Shown in pieces: positions 16,498 through 25,299 of a stretch of 64,000 nt of DNA. Source of the stretch: Pseudomonas farris (GTDB taxonomy: Bacteria > Pseudomonadota > Gammaproteobacteria > Pseudomonadales > Pseudomonadaceae); assembly GCF_019145235.1 (NCBI RefSeq), contig NZ_JAHSTV010000002.1:124001-188000 (forward strand). Reading direction: 5' to 3'. The position numbers were made by a program, and so were the translations under genes. How positions within the stretch are numbered: the stretch's first letter is position 1; every line of letters starts with the position of its first letter. The notes beneath the pieces were generated by a model. The model did not search any database, was not told where the DNA came from, and saw only the letters and a list, made by a program, of their open reading frames with translations.

Positions 16498-17739
16498 ATG
16501 AATCCTGCCAATGCTCCATTGATCATCGTCGGCGCCGGCCATGCGGGTGGCCGCGCGGCCCTGACCTTGCGCGGCGAAGGTTATAGCGGTCGCCTGATTC
16601 TGATAGGCGACGAGTCCCACCCGCCCTATGAACGTCCGCCGCTGTCCAAGGGGTTGTTGCAGGGCACGGTCGATCTGGCGGGTTACAGCCTGTGCGACAC
16701 CACTCAGCTTGCCGATCTGGACATCGAACACCTGGCCGGCAACCCGGTGAAATGTCTGGATCCGCAGCAGCATCGTCTGCAGTTGGCCGACGGCAGCTGG
16801 CTGCATTACGCCCGGCTGTTGCTGGCGACGGGAGGGCGGTCGCGCAGACTTGCCTCGGTGCCCGAGCATCTGCTCAATGTGCTTTATCTGCGTACCCATG
16901 ACGAGGCGCTGGCACTGCGCGCGTCGTTGCAGCCTGACGCCCGGGTGGTGATCATCGGCGGCGGCTTTATCGGACTCGAAGTCGCCGCCACCGCCCGTGC
17001 CTTGGGTTGCACGGTGACCTTGCTCGAGGCCGGACCGCGTCTCGCGGGGCGAGTATTGCCGGAGCAGCTGTCCAGTGTCCTGCTGGAACTGCATCGCAGT
17101 CAGGGCGTGGATGTCCGGCTGAATGTGGCCATTGAGGCGGTGCAGGGCGCTACTCATGTTGAGTCCGTGCAACTGGTCGACGGCGAGTTGCTGCCCTGCG
17201 ACCTGGTGGTGGTGGGCATCGGCATGCAACCCAACACTGAACTGGCCGAGGCCGCAGGACTCGAGGTCGGCCAAGGCATCCGCGTCGATGCCCAACTGCG
17301 CACCAGTGCGCCGGACATCTTTGCGGCGGGCGATGTCTGTGAGTTTCGGCTGCACCCGCAAGGCGTTTTCCAGCGTCAGGAAACCTGGCGCAACGCCGAG
17401 ACCCAAGGTCGTCACGCCGCCCTGAATCTGTTGGGCGGCGAGTTGCCCTTCGAGGTCATTCCCGGTTTTTGGTCCGATCAATACGACTGGGGATTGCAGA
17501 CCATGGGCGTGATCGCAAACACAGAACCCACGGCGAGTCGGACAACCCCTGGTGGCGGTTACCTGTTGTTCTACCTTGATGCCGAGCAACGTCTGCAAGG
17601 CGCTTGCGGTTGGGGGCAGGGGAATAGCGTCGCCAAGGACATCAAGCTGTGCGAACGGCTGATCGCTTACCGTAACCTCCTTTCGGTAGACGCTCTGGCC
17701 GACGCCGATGTACCGCTCAAACAACTGCTGAGGAACTGA
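16498..17739 (+). CDS. MocF-like FAD-dependent ferredoxin reductase
   Basis: A 413-residue flavoprotein of the ferredoxin reductase type (pyridine nucleotide-disulfide oxidoreductase fold). FAD site: IIVGAGHAGGRAALTLR near the N-terminus; NAD(P) site: VVIIGGGFIGLEVAATARAL near residue 150; FAD second motif: TSAPDIFAAGDVCEF; the C-terminal reductase domain follows (FWSDQYDWGLQTMG). It feeds the Rieske ferredoxin encoded 18 bases upstream. GGAGT precedes the start, and the next gene begins one base after its stop. Confidence 0.93.
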   Translation: MNPANAPLIIVGAGHAGGRAALTLRGEGYSGRLILIGDESHPPYERPPLSKGLLQGTVDLAGYSLCDTTQLADLDIEHLAGNPVKCLDPQQHRLQLADGSWLHYARLLLATGGRSRRLASVPEHLLNVLYLRTHDEALALRASLQPDARVVIIGGGFIGLEVAATARALGCTVTLLEAGPRLAGRVLPEQLSSVLLELHRSQGVDVRLNVAIEAVQGATHVESVQLVDGELLPCDLVVVGIGMQPNTELAEAAGLEVGQGIRVDAQLRTSAPDIFAAGDVCEFRLHPQGVFQRQETWRNAETQGRHAALNLLGGELPFEVIPGFWSDQYDWGLQTMGVIANTEPTASRTTPGGGYLLFYLDAEQRLQGACGWGQGNSVAKDIKLCERLIAYRNLLSVDALADADVPLKQLLRN

Positions 17740-17740
17740 C

Positions 17741-18589
17741 ATGCGTGAATTCCTGGTCTTTCAGTCCCAGTGGGCCATGCAAGATCATCGCGGCCAATGC
17801 GACCTTCCCCTGGAAGCGCAAGTGGAGAAAATCGCCGCCGCCGGCTTCGACGGCATCACCGACCATTTCTGGGTCGTGCCACATGCCGCACGTCTGCATG
17901 CCGCCGCCAAGGCGCAGGGCCTGCAAATCGAAGGGCAGGTGTTCCCCCGCACCGTGGATGATCTGGCGGCAGCGATCGATGTCGCGTCCCGCTTCGGCTG
18001 CCACCACCTCACGCTGCAAGCAGACGTGCGGCCGCGCACGCTGAAGCAAGCTATCGAGCTGATCGAAGGCTGGCAGCGTCTGGCCGAGCAGGTGGACTTT
18101 CCCGTTCTGCTGGAAACCCACCGTTATCGCCTCACCAATGACCTGTTGTTCACCCTCGACATCCTCGCTGAAATGCCCGATCTCAAACTGTTGGCCGACT
18201 TGTCCCACTATGTCGTGGGTCGCGAACTGCCAGAGCCGGCCACTGCCGAGGACGACGAACAGATCCACACCATCCTGCGCCACAGTTGGGGTTTTCATGG
18301 TCGTGTCGCCAACGGCGAACAGGTCCAGGTGCCCCTGAGCTTCGCCCAGCATCGACCCTGGCTGGAGCGCTTTCTGGGCTGGTGGCGTTATGGGATCGAG
18401 GATTGGCTGGCCCGACCGAACACGCCCGACAGCCTGTCCTTCACCTGTGAACTCGGCCCGCCGCCTTATGCCATTACGGGTGCCGATGGACGCGACATCA
18501 CCGATCGCTGGGCGGAGGCGCTGATACTTAAGGATGTGATACGTGAGGTTTGGAATGACTGTCGGGCGCGGTCAAACGATGGGGGTTGA
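17741..18589 (+). CDS. second sugar isomerase/epimerase (TIM barrel)
   Basis: A 282-residue protein of the xylose-isomerase-like TIM-barrel family. Visible blocks are QVEKIAAAGFDGITDHFWVV, CHHLTLQADVRP, FPVLLETHRYRLTNDLLFTL and LKLLADLSHYVVGREL, with Glu, Asp and His residues in metal-binding positions. Its start follows the reductase stop by one base, so it is part of the mocD-like operon. It differs clearly from the MocC-like protein at 9607. Probably acts on a keto-polyol made by the pathway; the exact step is unknown. Confidence 0.85.
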   Translation: MREFLVFQSQWAMQDHRGQCDLPLEAQVEKIAAAGFDGITDHFWVVPHAARLHAAAKAQGLQIEGQVFPRTVDDLAAAIDVASRFGCHHLTLQADVRPRTLKQAIELIEGWQRLAEQVDFPVLLETHRYRLTNDLLFTLDILAEMPDLKLLADLSHYVVGRELPEPATAEDDEQIHTILRHSWGFHGRVANGEQVQVPLSFAQHRPWLERFLGWWRYGIEDWLARPNTPDSLSFTCELGPPPYAITGADGRDITDRWAEALILKDVIREVWNDCRARSNDGG

Positions 18590-18685
18590 TTTAACGTGGG
18601 AGTGTCGTAGGGCAGGCAGTTTTCGACTGTGGCGCCCATTTCAGCCGCCGCAACGGCGATCAGATCGCCGTCACGACGTTAGTGC

Positions 18686-19687
18686 TCAACCGCGAATGAA
18701 CGCCAGCAAATCGGCGTTGATCTGATCCGCGTTGGTAGTCGGCATACCGTGAGGAAAGCCCGGGTACGTCTTGAGGGTGGAATGCTTCAATAGTTTGGCC
18801 GAAAGCGGCGCAGAGTCGGCAAACGGCACAATCTGATCATCCTCTCCATGCATGACCAGTGTGGGCACCTGAATCGCCTTCAGGTCTTCGGTGAAGTCGG
18901 TCTCGGAAAACGCTTTGATGCAGTCGTAATGAGCTTTTGCACCGCCCATCATGCCTTGACGCCACCAGTTGTCGATTGCGCCTTGTGAAACCTTGGCCCC
19001 AGGTCGATTGAAACCGTAGAACGGCCCCGACGGCACGTCCAGGTAAAACTGTGCGCGGCTGGCGACCAGTGCCGAACGGAACCCGTCGAACACTTCCAGA
19101 GGTAAACCGCCGGGGTTCTTCTCTGACTTAACCATGATGGGGGGAACCGCGCTGATCAGTACGGCCTTGGCGACGCGTCCCGGTTTGGCTCGAGCGGCGT
19201 AGCGCGCTACTTCACCACCACCGGTCGAATGGCCGACATGGATCGCACCTTTAAGGTCGAGCGCATCGGTCAGCTCGATGACGTCAGCGGTATAGGTGTC
19301 CATTTCGTTGCCCGCCCAAGTTTGGGTCGAGCGGCCGTGACCGCGGCGGTCGTGCGCGATCACCCGATAGCCTTTGAGCAAGAAAAACATCATCTGGTTG
19401 TCCCAGTCGTCCGCGCTCAATGGCCAGCCGTGGTGAAACACGATGGGCGTCGCGTCTTTCGGACCCCAATCCTTGAAGAAAATCTCGGTGCCGTCTTTGG
19501 TCGTAATAGAGTTCATAGCGTGCATCTCCTTGTGATCTGGTTTGTTTTGGGTTGCAGAGTGCTCAATAGCGGCCTGCGTCAACCCGGAAAAGCTGGAAAG
19601 CGGTACCAACAAACTGGCGGCCACTACTGCTGAACTTGTCAATATGGCCCGACGCTGGAGATCTATCTCCCGATTGGAGTCTTTCAT
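18686..19687 (-). CDS. exported haloperoxidase-like alpha/beta hydrolase
   Basis: A 333-residue hydrolase of the non-heme chloroperoxidase / arylesterase group. Nucleophile Ser154 lies in GHSTGGGE, oxyanion loop in [12 protein letters not shown], the acid in [12 protein letters not shown], and the base in GFPHGM. Twin arginines at residues 12-13 ([20 protein letters not shown]) followed by a hydrophobic run suggest Tat export, unusual as many relatives are cytoplasmic. Start 19687 has GAGAG upstream; an earlier ATG at 19705 has none. First of three minus-strand genes with oxidative or detoxifying character in this stretch, though each has its own gap. Confidence 0.9.
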   Translation of the reverse strand: MKDSNREIDLQRRAILTSSAVVAASLLVPLSSFSGLTQAAIEHSATQNKPDHKEMHAMNSITTKDGTEIFFKDWGPKDATPIVFHHGWPLSADDWDNQMMFFLLKGYRVIAHDRRGHGRSTQTWAGNEMDTYTADVIELTDALDLKGAIHVGHSTGGGEVARYAARAKPGRVAKAVLISAVPPIMVKSEKNPGGLPLEVFDGFRSALVASRAQFYLDVPSGPFYGFNRPGAKVSQGAIDNWWRQGMMGGAKAHYDCIKAFSETDFTEDLKAIQVPTLVMHGEDDQIVPFADSAPLSAKLLKHSTLKTYPGFPHGMPTTNADQINADLLAFIRG

Positions 19688-19764
19688 TAAAGGTCTCTCG
19701 ATCATGTGATGTTGCTCAGGGAGATTCGTGCCTCCGTGAACGGAGGCGCAAATCCGACAAGCGA

Positions 19765-20679
19765 TCAGTAGTCCCAGAAACCCGCGACCCAGCGAAAGGC
19801 GTCACCGTCCACTGCCACCCGGCCAACGGAGGGGAACGGCAGGTGAGTCGCCACGAACAGCTCACCGCTAGCTGCCGCCTCTTGCAACAGGCGGACACGA
19901 ACGCGAACCGACTCCTCAGGGTCATGTTCAAAGCCGTTATGCCAGTCGGGGTGTTCGAAGGCGACCGGGAACAGGGCGTCGCCTGCGAAGGTCAACCGCT
20001 CACCGCCGGATGTCACGTAGACCACGCTGTGCCCTGGGGTGTGGCCGCCGGTGAGCTTGACGACCACGCCTGGTGCCACCTCATACTCATCCTCGAACGT
20101 GCGCACCTTGCTGCGGTATTCGCTGATGAACTGATTAGCCGTTGCCCGCAGGACGTCCGGCACCGGCGACGGCATGGAGGTGAGGGAGAAATCGGGCGAC
20201 TCCCAGAACGCGACCTCGGTGGCTGAAACGTGGATACGCAGATCTGGACGCAGTTGGCTCTTCACCTCATCGACAAGCAGCCCGCCGATATGGTCCATGT
20301 GCATGTGGGTTATCACCACGTCGGTCACGGACGCAAGATCGATACCGGCGGCCTTCAGTCGTTTGGGGAACTGCCCGGCCCGCGGAAATCCGGGGAACTG
20401 TCCTCCGAGTCCAGCGTCGACGAGGATGAGCTTGTCGCCGCTACGCACCACAAGTACGTTCAGCGCCCAATCGAACGCGTCCGGCCCCAGGAACATGTCC
20501 TTGAACCAGGCCGCGCGGGCGGCTGGGTCGGCATTGGTGGACATCGTCTCGGTCGGCAGAGGCAGCACCCCATCACTGACCACCAGCACGTCAATCTCGC
20601 CGATCCGCAGCGCATAGCGCGAAGGAACCAGCTCCTCGGACCCCGACTCACCGGGGTGTGAGGTGTTGTGCAAGTTCAT
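19765..20679 (-). CDS. metallo-beta-lactamase-fold hydrolase
   Basis: A 304-residue MBL-fold enzyme. The metal motif is [12 protein letters not shown], with further metal residues in [22 protein letters not shown] and the late [12 protein letters not shown]. It resembles the quorum-quenching lactonase / AttM-like and related broad group, but family membership does not settle the substrate. CAGGAG lies 10 bases before start 20679; the longer frame from 20751 has no such support. Confidence 0.9.
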   Translation of the reverse strand: MNLHNTSHPGESGSEELVPSRYALRIGEIDVLVVSDGVLPLPTETMSTNADPAARAAWFKDMFLGPDAFDWALNVLVVRSGDKLILVDAGLGGQFPGFPRAGQFPKRLKAAGIDLASVTDVVITHMHMDHIGGLLVDEVKSQLRPDLRIHVSATEVAFWESPDFSLTSMPSPVPDVLRATANQFISEYRSKVRTFEDEYEVAPGVVVKLTGGHTPGHSVVYVTSGGERLTFAGDALFPVAFEHPDWHNGFEHDPEESVRVRVRLLQEAAASGELFVATHLPFPSVGRVAVDGDAFRWVAGFWDY

Positions 20680-20802
20680 GTTTGACTCCTGCTGAGCGTT
20701 CCTTTTCTGTGTTCCATCCTTTTGGGTGGGGTGGTCCAAATGCATTGTCATGGTCCTTCTCCTATTGCTTGGGTCAAGAACGTCGGGTTCAGGCGGGAGG
20801 CT

Positions 20803-22005
20803 TCAGGCCACAGGAATCATCGGGTCGGCTGCTGCCAGGGCGGCGGCCCGATCAGCTGCCGGTGGGTAGATCCACTGGGTGTTGATCTGCGTCTTGAGCT
20901 CTTTGGCCGTTTCCTTGACCAGCTTGAGCTGGCGATCCCAGCCTTCAGTAAACACCGCGCCCCAGGCGCCCAGATCGAGGCAGGTCACGTACTTGGGCTG
21001 ACGGTAGGGGGTGGGCGCGACACCTAGCAGGTCCGCAGCGACGTTGTTCCCGGCGTGACGGCCTAGAGAAATCGCATGCTGGCAAGACATTGCGGCGAAG
21101 TTACCGAGGTCGTCGGTGGCGGCATAGGCGACATCTCCAGCGGCGTAGACATGCTCCTGGCCGAACACCTTCAGGTTCTCATCGACGTGCAGGCGACCCT
21201 GGACATCGCGCACGCTGGAAATCTGTTCGGTCAGCGGGCTGGCGCGAAAGCCGACGGTCCAGATCACTGTTTGGGTCTCGATGCGGCTACCATCGGCGAG
21301 GGTAACGCCGTTGGCGTCCACTGCCGTCACACTGGCGTTGACCACCCATTCAATGCCCAGGTATTCGGACGCCTCGATGATCGATGGACGAATTCCCTCA
21401 CCCATGGTCGCGCCGATCTGAGGCGCACGGTCGATGATGATCACGCGGATGTCCTGATCGTTACCGAGCAAGGACCGCAGTCGCGCCGGCATCTCGGTGC
21501 CGGTCTCGATACCGGTGAAACCGCCACCCGCGACCACCACCGTGTTGCGGGCAACGCTGGAGGGACGGTTCTTGAGGGATTTGAGGTGGTTCTCCAGGCG
21601 CATCGCGGCTTCGATCTGATCAACGTCGAAGGCATGGGCGTCAAGGCCTGGCACCGTCGGACGGGCTAACTGGCTGCCAGCCGCAAGTACCAGGCGATCG
21701 TAGGTCAATGTGCTCCACCGGCCAGCCTCATCGCGATAGCCAACGGTCCTTCCAAGGTCATCAATGTGCTCGGCGGTGCCTTTGATGAAACGCACACCTA
21801 CCGAGTCGAACAACCCATCCAGGGGGGCGAACATTTTGTGCACGTCGCTTTCGTAGAAGCGGGGGCGGATGCGCAATTGCGCCTGGGGCGCCAGCAGCGT
21901 GATTTCCACGTCGCTACGACTGTGCTTATCCAGTAGACGGGCGGCGCTCAATGCACTCCACACACCACCGAACCCCGCACCAATAACCAGAATATGCTGT
22001 TTCAT
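20803..22005 (-). CDS. NDH-2-like FAD-dependent oxidoreductase
   Basis: A 400-residue flavoprotein similar to type II NADH dehydrogenases. It has the FAD motif HILVIGAGFGGVWSALSAAR, a NAD(P) motif around TVVVAGGGFTGIETGTEM, the inner motif QTVIWTVGFRASPL and a second FAD motif EHVYAAGDVAYA. No clear C-terminal membrane anchor is seen. Start 22005 has GAGGA 9 bases upstream. It would oxidise NAD(P)H and reduce quinones or another acceptor; partner unknown. Confidence 0.9.
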   Translation of the reverse strand: MKQHILVIGAGFGGVWSALSAARLLDKHSRSDVEITLLAPQAQLRIRPRFYESDVHKMFAPLDGLFDSVGVRFIKGTAEHIDDLGRTVGYRDEAGRWSTLTYDRLVLAAGSQLARPTVPGLDAHAFDVDQIEAAMRLENHLKSLKNRPSSVARNTVVVAGGGFTGIETGTEMPARLRSLLGNDQDIRVIIIDRAPQIGATMGEGIRPSIIEASEYLGIEWVVNASVTAVDANGVTLADGSRIETQTVIWTVGFRASPLTEQISSVRDVQGRLHVDENLKVFGQEHVYAAGDVAYAATDDLGNFAAMSCQHAISLGRHAGNNVAADLLGVAPTPYRQPKYVTCLDLGAWGAVFTEGWDRQLKLVKETAKELKTQINTQWIYPPAADRAAALAAADPMIPVA

Positions 22006-22248
22006 TAGTTGTTCCTCAAAAAGGTTTTCAATGTTATTGAAGTTATTCTTCAAGTTTGGTTGGTCGATACAAGGGCCCCGAAAGTCAAGGTGCCTATGTT
22101 GAATGCAGCAGGTCGCCCGCTGTGGATTTATGTTATTGCTGGATTATTGTCGGCGCACTTCTACATCGGTTCAGAAAAGCTATACGTCAGTGGTATGGGG
22201 ATATACGAAGGTTTGTATTGGATGCAAAAGAGAACTTTCAGAGCGCTC

Positions 22249-22641
22249 TCAGTTCTGCTGGAGGAGGGCTGTTTCGATGTAGTTCAGAAGCTTGTTGGTG
22301 TCACAAGGTTTAGGCAGATAGGCAATCAGCGCAGGCGTATCGGTGCTAAGGGGCGGGAGGGCTTCAGGGTAAGCCGTGATGAATATAGTGGGAATGTGAA
22401 AGCCCATCGCGACGAGCTGCTTATGAAGCTCAAAACCGCTCATTCCCGGCATCTGGATATCGGAGATAAGGCAATGTGTTTGAGCGGGACCGTCCGTGTT
22501 GAGAAACTCCAGAGCGCTGCAATAAGTTTTAACTTTGTAACCGCAGGATCGCAGCAAGCTTTCAAGCGCTGTCCGGACCGAATCATCATCGTCGACGATG
22601 GCGATAATCATTGAGTTGCGTATTTGTGTATCTTGCTTCAT
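22249..22641 (-). CDS. stand-alone receiver-domain protein
   Basis: A 130-residue single receiver domain with no output domain. The acidic pocket is IAIVDDDDSV, the phosphoryl Asp is in CLISDIQMPGMSGFE, and the switch Thr and Lys are in IFITAYPE and YLPKPCD. It resembles the N-terminal half of FixJ-type regulators. Single receivers act as phosphate shuttles or bind target proteins directly. GAGGG stands 8 bases before the start. No kinase is adjacent; the large hybrid kinase at 25.3 kb is the closest candidate. Confidence 0.9.
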   Translation of the reverse strand: MKQDTQIRNSMIIAIVDDDDSVRTALESLLRSCGYKVKTYCSALEFLNTDGPAQTHCLISDIQMPGMSGFELHKQLVAMGFHIPTIFITAYPEALPPLSTDTPALIAYLPKPCDTNKLLNYIETALLQQN

Positions 22642-22940
22642 TTGGGACCCTCGTGACAGCTTTGGTCGTTACTACAACATACGCCAACTTGTAAGGTGTT
22701 GAAGTATACCAATGTATGATCCGCTAAGACCAAAGTGTAGATGTTCTACTTGGAAGTTCGATGAAGTCACCCAGGTTAGTCTTGTGCTACTTGGTCGCGA
22801 TTCCGGGCATACCCATGTACAAGGCTGCCCAACCAAGGGATACATCGGCTGAACCTAGGTACAAGTGACGTCTTGCTATTGGCCTGCATAAGCTTGAACT
22901 CCCCTTACCCATGTGGCCTTGTGCCTAGGCGGTGAACGTG

Positions 22941-23876
22941 ATGAACAGAAATGATCTGCGGCGTGCCGACATCAATCTGTTGATTGTCTTCGAAACAGTG
23001 ATGTGCGAACGCAACGTTACCCGGGCCGCAGAGAGACTTTTCCTGTGTCAGGCCACTATCAGCAGCGCCCTCGGGCGACTGCGTTCGATGTTCAATGATC
23101 CGCTGTTCATCCGCACTGGCAGGGTGATGGAGCCGACGGCGCGGGCAGAAGAAATTCATGCGCGGCTGACGCCAGCATTGGATGGCATTGCTGTCGCCTT
23201 GAGTTGTGCCCGGGCGTTCGACCCACTCACCAGCGACGAGACCTTTCATATCGGACTCTCTGACGATGTCGAGTACGCGCTGCTTCCTCGTTTGATCAAG
23301 CACCTGCGGGACGAGGCGCCAAACATCACGCTGGTAGTGCGCAGAGTGGACCATCGGCAATTACCCCAATTGCTGACCTCGGGAGAGATTTCCGTGGGTA
23401 TCAGCTTTGCGCAAGAACTGCCGGCCAGTGCCCATTGCAAAAGCTTGCGAGCGATGCAACCCATGCTATTGCGTGCCGATTCGGCCCCCGGTTCCCTCGA
23501 GCTGGATGACTTTTGCAGGCGGCCTCATGTGGTTGTCTCTTCGATGGGAAATGTCATCGACGATGCCGACCATGCCCTGAGTCTGGTCGGTCGGCAGCGC
23601 AGGGTAGTACTGGCTGTTCCGCAGTTCAGTGCCTTGCCCGCTTTGCTCGCCGGCAGCGACATGATTGCGATCGTACCGGACTACGTCGCCCGGGCCATGG
23701 CGCGAATGGAGGGGATGCGTGCTGACTTTGCGCCATTGGCGTTACCGGCGCCGGACTTGTCCATGGCTTGGCGCGGCGCGGCCCACAACGACCCTCGGGA
23801 ACGCTGGTTGCGTTCGTGCTTCTGTCGCTATCTTGGTCAACATCAAGAGCAGCCCGCGCCTCTCGCCGTAGCGTGA
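22941..23876 (+). CDS. LysR-family regulator (NodD-like group)
   Basis: A 311-residue LysR-type regulator. The opening MNRNDLRRADINLLIVFETV and the helix-turn-helix (NVTRAAERLFLCQATISSAL, then GRLRSMFNDPLFIR) are typical of the NodD/SyrM-like group. The rest is the effector domain. Start 22941 was preferred over the GTG at 22932 because AGGCGGTG sits before it. No clear target is next to it: upstream is a 300-base gap, downstream the MerR/SDR pair. Confidence 0.9.
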   Translation: MNRNDLRRADINLLIVFETVMCERNVTRAAERLFLCQATISSALGRLRSMFNDPLFIRTGRVMEPTARAEEIHARLTPALDGIAVALSCARAFDPLTSDETFHIGLSDDVEYALLPRLIKHLRDEAPNITLVVRRVDHRQLPQLLTSGEISVGISFAQELPASAHCKSLRAMQPMLLRADSAPGSLELDDFCRRPHVVVSSMGNVIDDADHALSLVGRQRRVVLAVPQFSALPALLAGSDMIAIVPDYVARAMARMEGMRADFAPLALPAPDLSMAWRGAAHNDPRERWLRSCFCRYLGQHQEQPAPLAVA

Positions 23877-23930
23877 ATCAAGGCTACATTGTTCCGTGAA
23901 GCGCCCCCTGGCAGGTCGTGCAAACAGGGC

Positions 23931-23964
23931 TTGACCCTGACATTAGTGTCAGGGTCGTAGAGTC
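23931..23964 (+). promoter_or_regulatory. MerR-type operator and promoter
   Basis: GACCCTGACA-TTAG-TGTCAGGGTC (23933-23956) is a perfect 10-base-arm dyad that starts within the -35 element TTGACC (23931-23936). The likely -10 is the GTAGAG/TAGAGT region at 23957-23964, giving the long spacer (20 or more bases) typical of MerR-controlled promoters. It sits just upstream of the MerR gene. Confidence 0.7.
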
Positions 23965-23981
23965 CCATTGTGGAGGACAAC

Positions 23982-24422
23982 ATGAGAATTGGAGAACTGG
24001 CATTCCGGACCGGTGCGAGTCATCGGGCCTTGCGTCACTACGAGCTGCAGAAGCTAATCGAATCGACCCGACGGGAAAACGGTTATCGCGAATATGCGCC
24101 AGGGGCCGTGCAACGAGTCCTTTGGATCAAGGAACTCATTGATTGCGGTTTCAGTACCCGACAAATACACGGTCTGCTCGCCTATCTGCAGGACAGCGAG
24201 CCAGGCAGTGAACAATTTCGTCAGTGCCTGAAGCAGCACATGGAGAAGCTGGGCGCCCTGGACAGCTTGCTCGCGCTGTTGTTGGAGCGAAGGCAACGAC
24301 TGTTTGACCGACTGGAGCGCTACACCCAATCGGGCGCATCGACGAACACAGGTGAGCGAGAGAGCGATGCGCTCAATAACACACGCTTTGATAGGGAACT
24401 GGAGGGAGTTAGCGATGGGTAA
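23982..24422 (+). CDS. MerR-family regulator
   Basis: A 146-residue MerR-type regulator: helix-turn-helix (MRIGELAFRTGASHRALRHYE), the wing ending in NGYREYAPGAVQRVLWIKEL, and a C-terminal coiled coil (LKQHMEKLGALDSLLALLLERR). No metal-binding cysteine cluster is seen at the C-terminus, so it resembles the organic-signal branch (SoxR/BmrR-like wing without the iron-sulfur motif). GGAGG precedes start 23982. It overlaps the SDR gene by 8 bases and should control it from the dyad upstream. Confidence 0.92.
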   Translation: MRIGELAFRTGASHRALRHYELQKLIESTRRENGYREYAPGAVQRVLWIKELIDCGFSTRQIHGLLAYLQDSEPGSEQFRQCLKQHMEKLGALDSLLALLLERRQRLFDRLERYTQSGASTNTGERESDALNNTRFDRELEGVSDG

Positions 24423-25164
24423 ACTGGACGATAAAGTAGCGGTGATCACCGGCGGTGGCAGCGGCATTGGCCTGGCGATCGCGCGTCGGTTCGTTGAGGA
24501 AGGTGCGAAAGTGGTGATCACCGGACGCCGACAGGAAACGCTGAATGATGCGCTGGCGATAATAGGTTCACGCGCCACAGCATTCAGGGGAGATGTCAGT
24601 CGACGGGATGACATCGAGCGTTTGTATGAGCAAGTGGGGGAGTTGCATGGCCGCATTGATGTGCTGGTGGCCAATGCCGGCGTCATCCATCCCGCACCGT
24701 TGGAGTCAGTGACCGAGGAGCAGTACGAAAGTCAGTTCGATATCAATGTCAGGGGAGTATTCCAGACCACCCAAAAAGCCTTGCCGTTGCTCAACGACGG
24801 CGGCGCTATCGTATTGGTTTCTTCCATTGCGCATTTCAAGGCACTGGAAGGCCACTGTGTGTACGCGGCGACCAAGGCCGCGGTACGCTCCTTTGCACGC
24901 AGTTGGGCGCATGATCTCAAGCATCGCGGGATCCGCGTCAACTGCCTGAGCCCGGGGCCGGTGATGACACCGATCATCGGCAAAATGGGCATACCCGATG
25001 AAAGTCTGGAGGCCTTTGAGAAGGGGCTTGGCGAGATGATCCCCCTTGGACGACTGGGCCGTCCCGAGGAACTGGCAGCGGCGGCGCTGTTTCTGGCCAG
25101 CGACGAAAGTAGCTTTATCACTGGCATTGATCTTTGTGCTGACGGTGGGCTCGGTCAGATCTGA
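24415..25164 (+). CDS. SDR-family oxidoreductase
   Basis: A 249-residue classical short-chain dehydrogenase/reductase. It has the cofactor motif TGGGSGIG, the NAG motif LVANAGVI, catalytic Ser in VLVSSIAH, the YAATK catalytic pair and the SPGPVMTP loop. The start at 24415 lies inside the last codons of the MerR gene with GGAGG upstream, showing translational coupling. The Gly-rich loop followed by Arg (TGRRQE) after strand two suggests NADP preference. The substrate is unknown. Confidence 0.93.
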   Translation: MGKLDDKVAVITGGGSGIGLAIARRFVEEGAKVVITGRRQETLNDALAIIGSRATAFRGDVSRRDDIERLYEQVGELHGRIDVLVANAGVIHPAPLESVTEEQYESQFDINVRGVFQTTQKALPLLNDGGAIVLVSSIAHFKALEGHCVYAATKAAVRSFARSWAHDLKHRGIRVNCLSPGPVMTPIIGKMGIPDESLEAFEKGLGEMIPLGRLGRPEELAAAALFLASDESSFITGIDLCADGGLGQI

Positions 25165-25299
25165 GTTCTAATGGTACTGGAAGCTGTTGTAGGCTATTGC
25201 GGCGGCATCGGCATGTGCGGCGCGACTCTGGGTACAGCGTGACGGCAATGCGCGGCAGTCAAGAACCTACTTATTGTTCCCGCTCCGACGGATAACAAC

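Noticed and set aside
15868..17742. 624-residue open frame on the minus strand
   Set aside because: It is antisense to the mocE-like and mocF-like genes, which have clear cofactor motifs and ribosome sites. GC-rich codons leave long open antisense frames in such genomes.
18653..18671. Palindrome ACGGCGATC-A-GATCGCCGT as a terminator
   Set aside because: The arms are perfect but leave a one-base loop and no T run. It lies between two convergent genes and could be chance, so it is not listed as a feature.
22009..22614. 201-residue frame on the plus strand
   Set aside because: It is antisense to the receiver gene, which keeps all phosphorylation residues.
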